Shown here one piece after another: positions 32,741 through 40,400 of a stretch of DNA of 47,248 nt. The DNA is taken from contig PFXG01000070.1 in assembly GCA_002791545.1 (NCBI GenBank), positions 1 through 47,248 on the forward strand, read 5' to 3'. The stretch is from Zetaproteobacteria bacterium CG_4_9_14_3_um_filter_49_83 (GTDB lineage Bacteria; Pseudomonadota; Zetaproteobacteria; Mariprofundales; Mariprofundaceae). The translations under genes and the position numbers were made by a program. The notes beneath the pieces were generated by a model. The model saw nothing but the letters and a program-made list of their open reading frames with translations. It was not told the DNA's origin and ran no database searches. Positions within the stretch are counted from its first letter, which is position 1, and the number at the start of each line of letters is the position of its first letter.

Positions 32741-33580
32741 AGGTTCGACAAGATCTGCAGGCAGTTCATAATCGGGATATGCAGCCTTGAAGGCTACGAT
32801 CTCTTTCAACGCTTCAGCCTGTTTACCCTGCTCTAACAATGCCCTGATATTTTCAATCCATTGTTCTGGCTCAGACGCCACCTCGACTTCCTTCATCCTC
32901 TGCATTTCCTGCATGAGCTGCGGCTTTTTCACATCGGCCTTTTCATTTTGCTCTTTGGCTTTTGAGAAGCCTGAAAGCTCTCCATGCATTTCTTGCTCGC
33001 TCAAACCCTGAACCGCCGAAGGCACAGCCGCCGTCGGTACAGTTGATGCTGCTTCAGCATCTTTCTCCATCATGCGCGATTGGCCCATCGCCTCCTGCTT
33101 TTTCGCCGCTTCAGTTGCCTTATGTAATGGCGCTACCTTCATTTCATTCACCGGCGCCGCCCTGTCCATGACGGGTGCTGCCGGTTTCATTTCCAACCTT
33201 TTGACCGGTTCTTGCAGACGCAGTTCATCGTGCATCAACCCATCGCTTTTCGGAGCCGATCTCAGATCTGGAGCGGATTTCTGAACCGGAGAAGTTTGAA
33301 ATACAGGAACAGATTTTTCCATCGAAGCAGGCGCAACAATTTCCGGATGCTGTTGCTGCATCTGAATAACCAGCGATACCGTCAGCATGGCCACGCCAAC
33401 AGTGGCCAGCGGTGCCAGCCAGCTTATTTTGCACCATGGCTCAGCTTTCTCCACCGCTTTTCTGGCTTGACTCAACACCGCCGAATCCAGCCGCATCGCC
33501 GGTTCCTCGCGTGCAGACTGACGGTAGAGCTTCGACAGGCGCTCGTCGCGTAAATCGTGCTTCATTTCATCGGGACTCAT
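32735..33580 (-). CDS. Membrane-bound anti-sigma factor-like protein
   Basis: 281 residues. The start (MSPDEMKHDLRDERLSKLY) overlaps the stop of the sigma factor gene (ATGA), so the two are translationally coupled. The first 50 residues look like a cytosolic anti-sigma domain, though a standard HxxxCxxC zinc finger is absent. One membrane segment follows (LAPLATVGVAMLTVSLVIQM) and then a long Ala/Glu/Lys/Pro-rich periplasmic stretch ending in a short helical-repeat unit (WIENIRALLEQGKQAEALKE). Tethered single-pass anti-sigma proteins with a low-complexity tail match this. Its partner is probably the ECF sigma factor encoded just upstream. Confidence 0.75.
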   Translation of the reverse strand: MSPDEMKHDLRDERLSKLYRQSAREEPAMRLDSAVLSQARKAVEKAEPWCKISWLAPLATVGVAMLTVSLVIQMQQQHPEIVAPASMEKSVPVFQTSPVQKSAPDLRSAPKSDGLMHDELRLQEPVKRLEMKPAAPVMDRAAPVNEMKVAPLHKATEAAKKQEAMGQSRMMEKDAEAASTVPTAAVPSAVQGLSEQEMHGELSGFSKAKEQNEKADVKKPQLMQEMQRMKEVEVASEPEQWIENIRALLEQGKQAEALKEIVAFKAAYPDYELPADLVEPQ

Positions 33581-34155
33581 AACTCATCCCCCATGCACAG
33601 ACGAAGACGGCTGATGGCATAACGCATACGGCTTTTCACCGCTTCCTTGCCGCTGTCGATGCTTTCGGCAATCTCCTCGATTTTCATGCCTGCCTCCTCT
33701 CGCAGCAAAAACACCTGTCGTTGCAGGGCCGGGAGTTGTTCGAGACAGTGAAGTAATCGCTCGATCTGACGGTTGATGTCGGCCTTATGCTCGGGCTGTT
33801 CATGTACGGCTGAAACGGCGCAATCGCTTACTGAATCTTCATCCGCATCGGCCTCCTGCATGTATTGATGCCACTTGCCATGTTTGCGGTAATGGTCAGT
33901 GAGCCGATTGGTAGCGATTCGGTAAAGCCAGGTGCTGAATTTTGCCGACGGGTTGTAATCGCTGCGCGCCTTGATGATGCTGGCCCAGATCTCCTGAAAC
34001 AATTCCTCGGCATCAGCGCGGTTGGCGCATGATCGCAATAAGTACCGGTACAGCGGTCCCTTGTGACGCAGATACAGCTGCTCAAAAGCAGCTGCATCGC
34101 CTTTGCCGTAGTACAGCATCAGGTTTTCATCCGTCGTCTCATTGGGTCCCGTCAT
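33577..34155 (-). CDS. ECF-type RNA polymerase sigma factor
   Basis: 192 residues from the ATG giving MTGPNETTDENLMLYYGKG. The open frame goes 31 codons further upstream over the terminator region, and no good ribosome site was found for either. Region 2 is clear: FEQLYLRHKGPLYRYLLRSC, ELFQEIWASIIKARSDYNP and KFSTWLYRIATNRLTDHYRK. Region 4 has QLPALQRQVFLLREEAGMKI and EEIAESIDSGKEAVKSRM. There is no region 3, typical for extracytoplasmic-function sigma factors. Its stop overlaps the anti-sigma start by four bases. It lies downstream of the VWA lipoprotein gene with a terminator between them. Confidence 0.92.
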   Translation of the reverse strand: MTGPNETTDENLMLYYGKGDAAAFEQLYLRHKGPLYRYLLRSCANRADAEELFQEIWASIIKARSDYNPSAKFSTWLYRIATNRLTDHYRKHGKWHQYMQEADADEDSVSDCAVSAVHEQPEHKADINRQIERLLHCLEQLPALQRQVFLLREEAGMKIEEIAESIDSGKEAVKSRMRYAISRLRLCMGDEL

Positions 34156-34207
34156 GCGCTGCGAATGTAATCGTGACGATAGGAATTGCAAAGCATGTGC
34201 AGCAAAC

Positions 34208-34245
34208 AAGCGCCTTCCGCCCGCAAGGGGAAAGGCGCTTTTTGC
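34208..34245 (-). terminator. Intrinsic terminator after the VWA lipoprotein gene
   Basis: The stretch 34208-34240 forms a strong hairpin: a perfect 9-bp stem AAGCGCCTT with AAGGCGCTT, extended inside by CC/GG. On the minus strand it follows the stop codon of the VWA gene directly and is followed by TGTTTG; on the plus strand by TTTTTG. It separates the VWA gene from the sigma factor gene downstream. Confidence 0.75.
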
Positions 34246-34247
34246 CA

Positions 34248-36062
34248 TTACTCGATCACCAGCTCTTCACCGGCGGCGCGGATGCGGCGACTCTGCTCCG
34301 GATGACGCCTGGCAGCATAGTTTGTATCAAGCGCCTCTGCCGTCTTTACCAGCTGAATGAATTCGCCTCTGTAACCGTTGACATCATTACCGCGTGCTTT
34401 GGCGGCAAGCTTCAACAGATCGCCGTAACCGAAGTCGCCCGCATATTCGCCGCCGCGCAGCAAATCACCAAAGGCCGCTACGGCAGCCGAAAATATGAAA
34501 TTTTCTGTTGTATTGGCCAATGATGCTTTGATCATCTTTTTATGCAGCGGATATTCGATCAGGCTGCTTTTATCTGAGCTTGTCTGATCCTCCGGCTGCT
34601 TGTAGCGCAGACGCAACATGGCAATTTCATCGCTGTTGCTTCCGGTGCTTTTCTCGCTGGCATAACGCAGCGGATCAATCAGTCCTTTACCATCGGCCAG
34701 CGTAATCTCATACAATGCGGTGACGGTATGGCCTGCGCCGATCTCGCCCGCATCGATCTTATCATTGTTGAAATCTTCACGTTTTAGCATGCGGTTCTCG
34801 TAGCCGATCAGGCGATACTCCTTGACCACGGCCGGATTGAATTCAATCTGGATTTTCACATCTTTGGCGATGGTCATCAGCGTCGAGCCGATCTCATCGA
34901 CCAGCACCTTGCGCGCCTCATTGATGGTATCGATATAAGCGTAATTGCCGTTGCCTTTATCGGCCAGTTGCTCCATCAACTGATCGTTGTAATTGCCGCT
35001 GCCAAAACCAAGTGTCGTCAGCGAAATGCCTGTTTTGCGTTTGGCTTCGACCAGATCAGTCAGTGCTTCGAAGTTGACCGTACCAACATTGAAATCGCCA
35101 TCGGTCGCCAGAATAATGCGATTGATACCGCCTTGAATGAAGGCCTGCTCGGCCATGGCATAAGCCAACCGGATACCGGCTCCGCCATTGGTGGAACCAC
35201 CTGCCTGCAACTGATCCAGCGCGGCGGCAATGGTTGCGTGACGATTACCCGCTGTCGGCTCCAGCACCACGCCGGAGGCACCGGCATAAACCACGAGGGA
35301 GATGCGATCTTTAGCGGAAAGCTGGTGCGTCAGCATCTTCAACGAAGATTTCAACAGGCCGAGTTTATCGTCGCTCTGCATCGAGCCGGAGACATCGACC
35401 AGAAATACCAGATTGGAAGCGGGCAACTGCGAGCGATCCATCTCATAACCTTTAATGCCGATATGTAACAAACGGTTGTCGCTGTTCCACGGTGCAGGCG
35501 CCATTTCGGCGGTGACACGAAACGGCTGCTTGCGGCTGGATGGTGCCTGATAATCGTAGGAAAAGTAGTTGAGCATTTCCTCGATACGCACAGCATCCTG
35601 CGGTGGCAGTCGCCCTTCGTTAAGCATGCGCCGGACATTGGCATAAGCACCGGAATCAACATCGATACTGAACGTGGAAACGGGCGCTTCACTGGCGAGC
35701 TTCACCGGATTGTTGTCGTAATGGGCGTAGTTTTCTCTGTCCAGCGGCTCACTGGCAAAACGCACCATCGTCTGTTGCATCACCGATGCAGGCACGGCCT
35801 GCGGTTTCGCCACGATACGTCCTTTCGAAAGATAACCATCAGCCTCCATATGCCGCTCTTCCTTCGCTTCGCCGATCCGCGTCTGTTTTGCTTTAATGGC
35901 ATCTTTTTTATGTGCTTGCTCTGAGACCTGATTGCGTAAAGGTGTGGTGATCGTTGTTTCGTTTTCGCTGATCTGATTTTTCGAGGAATGATCTGTCGTA
36001 CATGCTGCAAACAGTGTGCAGTACAACAGGGATGTCCATATCAGTGCTCGGGTTGGGTTCAT
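34248..36062 (-). CDS. VWA-domain lipoprotein (YfbK-like, DUF3520)
   Basis: 604 residues, ATG behind AAAGGAGACACACC. The N-terminus is a lipoprotein signal with lipobox LFAAC (C21) and a polar tether. Then come a VWA-N-terminal helper region (STFSIDVDSGAYANVRRMLN, ...VRIEEMLNYFSYDY), a von Willebrand A domain with the metal-ion-dependent adhesion site DVSGSM at 223-228, GGSTNG and ILATDGDFNVG, and a C-terminal DUF3520 domain (FNPAVVKEYRLIGYENRMLK, DEIAMLRLRYKQPE). E. coli YfbK has the same layout. It probably acts in the periplasm on protein complexes. Such genes are often next to an ECF sigma factor, as here. Confidence 0.9.
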   Translation of the reverse strand: MNPTRALIWTSLLYCTLFAACTTDHSSKNQISENETTITTPLRNQVSEQAHKKDAIKAKQTRIGEAKEERHMEADGYLSKGRIVAKPQAVPASVMQQTMVRFASEPLDRENYAHYDNNPVKLASEAPVSTFSIDVDSGAYANVRRMLNEGRLPPQDAVRIEEMLNYFSYDYQAPSSRKQPFRVTAEMAPAPWNSDNRLLHIGIKGYEMDRSQLPASNLVFLVDVSGSMQSDDKLGLLKSSLKMLTHQLSAKDRISLVVYAGASGVVLEPTAGNRHATIAAALDQLQAGGSTNGGAGIRLAYAMAEQAFIQGGINRIILATDGDFNVGTVNFEALTDLVEAKRKTGISLTTLGFGSGNYNDQLMEQLADKGNGNYAYIDTINEARKVLVDEIGSTLMTIAKDVKIQIEFNPAVVKEYRLIGYENRMLKREDFNNDKIDAGEIGAGHTVTALYEITLADGKGLIDPLRYASEKSTGSNSDEIAMLRLRYKQPEDQTSSDKSSLIEYPLHKKMIKASLANTTENFIFSAAVAAFGDLLRGGEYAGDFGYGDLLKLAAKARGNDVNGYRGEFIQLVKTAEALDTNYAARRHPEQSRRIRAAGEELVIE

Positions 36063-36496
36063 GGTGTGTCTCCTTTGTGATGATTCTGGCCTTGGCCTGT
36101 ATCTATAAACGCCGGAGTTTCAAAAAGGGGTTATTATTTTTGCAAAGATTCAACCCAAAAGATTCATGGATGCTGTTGCACCACAAATTAGGATCTTAAC
36201 GGGTCGGGGATCTTAAGAGGCCAGAGCCCTTTTCCGTTCAAATCCGCGAAACAAGACCTGCCCCCTCCTTCCGTAATGGGTGACCCCGTTTTTAGAAATA
36301 GACAACGAATGTGTAAATGTCAAGACTGACCCGGTTTCCCCGCTGCCGGAGCGCCGCCAGGCGTTGCGGCACAAGGCTTTGCGGCTGTTTTCACCGCTTG
36401 TGAAGGCCGTTTTTTACAGGCAGGGTTGTGGATAAGCTGTGGAGCGCCAAATGCAGGGTGTAACATAGTGGAAAGTCTCATTGTTTCAGGGGTACT
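36063..36496. other. Intergenic region: VWA promoter area, coding remnant and CRISPR leader
   Basis: The left part must contain the promoter of the minus-strand VWA gene; no confident boxes were found. A dispersed REP-like motif lies at 36312-36333. From 36340 to 36435 there is an open stretch reading like a protein C-terminus (PLPERRQALRHKALRLFSPL...) ending in TAA, with no start, which may be a degraded gene. The 36436-36496 part is the likely CRISPR leader. One perfect DnaA-box sequence, TGTGGATAA, occurs at 36427-36435; a single copy can arise by chance. Confidence 0.5.
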
Positions 36497-36950
36497 GTCA
36501 CAGTGAGATCAGCCGTTCAGGCTGTTGAAACACAACGGATAATCCAGTTTAACCTGCACACATTTGTCACAGTGAGATCAGCCGTTCAGGCTGTTGAAAC
36601 GCTATAGTGTCCGGTTTCCCGTTTTTTCCGATTTGTCACAGTGAGATCAGCCGTTCAGGCTGTTGAAACAACCATGCTACCGCACAGGGTGGATAATATT
36701 TTGGTCACAGTGAGATCAGCCGTTCAGGCTGTTGAAACCTTTGTGGTTGCCAAGCTCACTACTTGCGCTGCGTCACAGTGAGATCAGCCGTTCAGGCTGT
36801 TGAAACACCACCGCGCTTGAACGCGGGAAAATTCGTTCTGGCTATGTCACAGTGAGATCAGCCGTTCAGGCTGTTGAAACCACCATACGGTGCCAGAATC
36901 CGTATAGGACACTGGGTCACAGTGAGATCAGCCGTTCAGGCTGTTGAGTC
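36497..36950 (+). CRISPR. CRISPR array, 7 repeats, 6 spacers, no cas genes in window
   Basis: The 35-bp repeat begins GTCACAGTGAGATCAGCC and ends GGCTGTTGAAAC, with a 5-bp stem CAGCC/GGCTG around a five-base loop. Repeats begin at 36497, 36566, 36635, 36704, 36772, 36846 and 36916. The first six are identical; the seventh loses its last four bases (GTTGAGTC instead of GTTGAAAC) and runs into a REP-like repeat. Spacers are 34, 34, 34, 33, 39 and 35 bp. The degenerate end at the right puts the leader on the left and transcription on the plus strand. The GTTGAAAC 3' end fits Cas6-processed type I or III repeats, but the subtype is not certain. Confidence 0.97.
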
Positions 36951-36988
36951 CGGGTCAGCTTGAGTCCGGGTCAGCTTTGACATTTACA
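36951..36988 (-). repeat. REP-like motif at the CRISPR end
   Basis: GTCCGGGTCAGCTTGA and then GTCCGGGTCAGCTTTGAC occur in tandem at the point where the last CRISPR repeat degenerates, followed by ATTTACACA. The second unit is the reverse complement of the motif at 16124 and 36312. Its arrival probably cut off the leader-distal end of the array. Confidence 0.7.
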
Positions 36989-37019
36989 CATTTGCTGGAT
37001 CAAATTCGTGATGTCCAGT

Positions 37020-37097
37020 CATCGGGGACAGGTCTATCATTGTGCCAACTTGAATTCACCAAATAATGATACAATGGTAGACTTGACCCCTCTTGCC
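37020..37097 (+). repeat. Palindromic GGGG...CCCC repeat, copy 1
   Basis: A 78-bp unit running from CATCGGGGACAGGTCTATC to TAGACTTGACCCCTCTTGCC, matching 45132-45209 with about seven mismatches and no gaps. The ends are inverted (GGGG...TCTATCATTGT and ACAAT..TAGACTTGACCCC), so the unit can fold into a long imperfect hairpin. It resembles a small non-autonomous element or REP-type palindrome. A 133-codon plus-strand frame starting at 37008 runs through it but is not convincing as a gene. Confidence 0.85.
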
Positions 37098-37116
37098 TTA
37101 ATAGCTGGCGCACGCA

Positions 37117-37314
37117 GTGTGGATGAGAGCATTCGGATATGGGGCGATAGTGTACTGCGCAGGATTGGTGGCTGGTTGTATGTCATGGATGCAACAACCA
37201 TGGGGCGCATTTTCAAAACAGCAACAGCAAAGCACGTGTATCAAATGGAGAGATTCAACCACGTACTGCGAGGCCGCGCCTGGAAGCGAGCCAGAACATT
37301 CACATCCAGGCTGA
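37117..37314 (+). CDS. Possible small lipoprotein
   Basis: 65 codons. MWMRAFGYGAIVYCAGLVAG is followed by a cysteine, giving a plausible short lipoprotein signal with lipobox VAGC, then a Gln/Ser-rich stretch and three cysteines in all. There is no clear ribosome site and the overlapping frame is also open, so this is a weak call. It is convergent to the topoisomerase gene. Confidence 0.3.
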   Translation: MWMRAFGYGAIVYCAGLVAGCMSWMQQPWGAFSKQQQQSTCIKWRDSTTYCEAAPGSEPEHSHPG

Positions 37315-37425
37315 TACGAGAGTCTATGTGGAATGATGTCCCCCACATCCCGGCATTCTCCCCATGTAGCTATTACATGGATACAATCCATCCATTTCGA
37401 TCAACTTAACCAAGCATGGTAAACT

Positions 37426-40400
37426 TTATATGATCAACATCCCGTTCACACATGCCTTTGGCAGCGGGCGGGCAGGGCGGCCACGTTCGATGATGTAGGT
37501 TTCTGCCTGTTCATCCGGCTCGAATGCTGTTGAGCGTTTTTCTGTGCCGACGCGGACGGCAGCACTGGTGTTCACCGGGGCTGCGTCACGCAGGAGCTTT
37601 ACGCCTTTTTTCATCGTTACGGCGGTTAGCCCTTTGCCTTTGGCGAGAAGCGGGAACTCATCCAATTTTACGATGCCCAGACAACCATCATCGGTGATGA
37701 ATGCGATGGCATCATGGCCCGGATCAATTTCACGGATACACAGTAGTTTGGAGCCGGTCGGGAAGTTGATGAACGCCTTGCCCTTCTTGTTGGCCGTGAG
37801 CATATCCTCGCCTTTCGCTCTGAAGGCATGGCCCAGAGTGGTGACGACCATATATTCGGCATCGGGGTTGATCATAAACAGGCGTGTGGGCGCTTCATCG
37901 ATACTGAAGATGAAGTTTTTGGAGATCGGTTCACCGTTGCCACGACCGCTGGGCAGATCGGCGGCCAGCATGTTAAAGGCACGCCCGGTACGACCAATCA
38001 GCACCACGCGGCTGGTGGTGTGGCCGGCAGCATGATCGAGGATGGTGTCGCCCTCTCTGAACTTCACATTCTCCACATCAATGTTGGAGCCGCGCATGCC
38101 CTTCAGCCAGCCCGCCTTGGAGAGCACGGCAGTGACCGGTTCACGCGCCACCAGCTGCTCTTTGCTCATGATGCGCGCTCTGGCGGCATCGGGATCTACC
38201 TCGGTTCTGCGTTCGTCACCAAAGGTTTTGCGTACATGTTGCAGTTCTTTTTTGATTTTCTTCCAGCGGTGGGTGTAGTCATCGATGGTTTGCCGCAACT
38301 CAACGGCTTCGGCACTGAGTTGATTATGTTCGCCCTGCAGCTTCATCTCTTCCAGTTTGCGCAGCTGCGACAGGCGGATGGCGAGAATGGCCACCACCTG
38401 TGGATCAGAGAGCGCATATTTTTTCATGATGATCGGCTTGGGCTCATCGTTTTCGAGAATAATTTCCACAATGTCCCTGATATTCGGGTAGGCCAGCAGC
38501 AGGCCATCGAGAATATGGAGGCGTTTCTCAATCTCGGCCAGGCGAACAGTTGAGCGGGCGGTCACAATCTGTTCACGATTATTCAGGAATGAGCGAATCA
38601 TCTGATCCAGCGCGAACAGCCGTGGTAAGCGGTAGCGGTCACCATTGGGCGCAAGCACCCAATCTTCCAGCGCATAGCTGGCATATTCGATGGTCACCTG
38701 CAGGTTGGTCACCGAAAAGAGGTGTAGCATGATGTCGTGGGGATCCAGCCCCTTCGACTTCGGATAGAGGATGATGCGAATATCCGTGCCTTCGGACTCA
38801 TCACGAATATCTTCCAGCATCGGCAGCCGCTTGCGCTCAGGCAGGGTCGGATCAGAGATGCACTGCCCCATCGAGATCAGCAGCGGCGACTTCTCGATGC
38901 CGTAGGGGATCTCGGTGATTACAATCTGCCATGCGCCCCGCTCCAGCTTCTCCACATGCCATTTGGAGCGCAGCAGCATTTTGCCGCGTCCGCTGGCGTA
39001 CATCTTCTCCAGATCATCATGGCTGCCCGCAATGATGCCGCCACCGGGGAAGTCGGGTGCGGTGATGTGCTTGCGCACCGAGGCGAAATCCTGTGGCGAC
39101 TCCGCCTCTCCGGTGCGGATGCGTTTATCAGCCAGCGCGATGCAGGCTCCCATCAGCTCGGTCAGGTTATGCGGTGGAATCTCCGATTTAAAGCCGACAC
39201 CCGGATTGCCGGTGGTACCGTTCATCAGCACACTGGGGAACGGGGCAGGCAGCAACAGTGGCTCGATATCTTCGTCATCATAGTTCGGCTGGTATTCGGA
39301 TATGCCCTCCTTCAGATCGGTGGAGAGCATCGCTTCGGCAATGGGGGTCAGCCTGGCTTCGGTGTAACGCATGGCGGCCGCACTATCACCATCGATGGAG
39401 CCCCAGTTTCCCTGCGGATGGATATAGGGATAACGCATCTTCCACGGCTGCGACATACGCACCATGGCATCGTAGACGCTGGAATCACCATGGGGATGGT
39501 ATTTACCGATCACATCACCGACCACGCGTGCGGCCTTCTTGGTCGGGCCATCCGAACGCAGCTTCAGCATCTCCATCGCATACAGAATGCGTCGATGCAC
39601 CGGCTTCAGCCCATCACGCACATCGGGAATGGCGCGTCCGCCGACCACCTGCAGGCCATAACCGCGATACATCTCGCGAAACACCGTCTCAAAGGGTGCG
39701 ACTTTGTTGTTGCCCGAATCGTAGCTGTTGGGCTGGCAGAGCTCTTTCACATCCTCGGTGACATCGCACGGTTCCTCGACAGGCTCAAGATGGACGGCAT
39801 CTTCAATCTCAACGCCCATTAACAGATTCTTGCGCTGATCGGCATCATCACCCATCAGCTTGGTCATCAGCGCATCCATACGCTTGTCGCTGCGCGGCAG
39901 CACCTTCACCAACACCCTGTTCTCCGCATCCATACAGGTTTCGGCCAGTTCCGGCGGATCCATCTCACCCAGACCTTTGTAGCGGGTGTAGCTGATCTTC
40001 TTCTTTTCAGCCAGGGCCATCGCCTTCAGGCCATCCAGCTCCTCCTGATCCTGGGCGTAATGCTTCTGTTTTCCGATGGTGACGCCATACAGCGGCGGCT
40101 GCACAATGTAGACGCAGCCGGCATCGATAAGCGGTTTCATCAGGCGATAGAAGAATGTGCCGAGCAGATTCTGGATGTGCAGGCCATCCACATCGGCATC
40201 GGTCATGATGATCACCTTGCCATAGCGGCGATTGGCAGGATCGCAGACATCGCCGACACCCGAGCCAACCGCAGTCACCAGATCCGCCACCGCCTCACTG
40301 GCAATGGCATCTTCTTGATTAATACCTTCGCAGTTAAGAATCTTACCTTTGATCGGTATCACCGCCTGCGTATCCCGATTGCACGCCTGCTTGGCTGAAC

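Noticed and set aside
36427-36435. Perfect DnaA box as sign of a replication origin
   Set aside because: Only one clear box, no AT-rich unwinding region or cluster, and no dnaA or dnaN nearby; a single match of nine bases is expected by chance in a window of this size.
37008-37409. 133-codon plus-strand frame right of the CRISPR array
   Set aside because: Begins in a palindromic repeat, no ribosome site; a frame with similar start at 45120 arises only because the repeat is duplicated.
38737-39822. Plus-strand frame of 361 codons opposite the ParC part
   Set aside because: Antisense shadow; no start signal and no domain.
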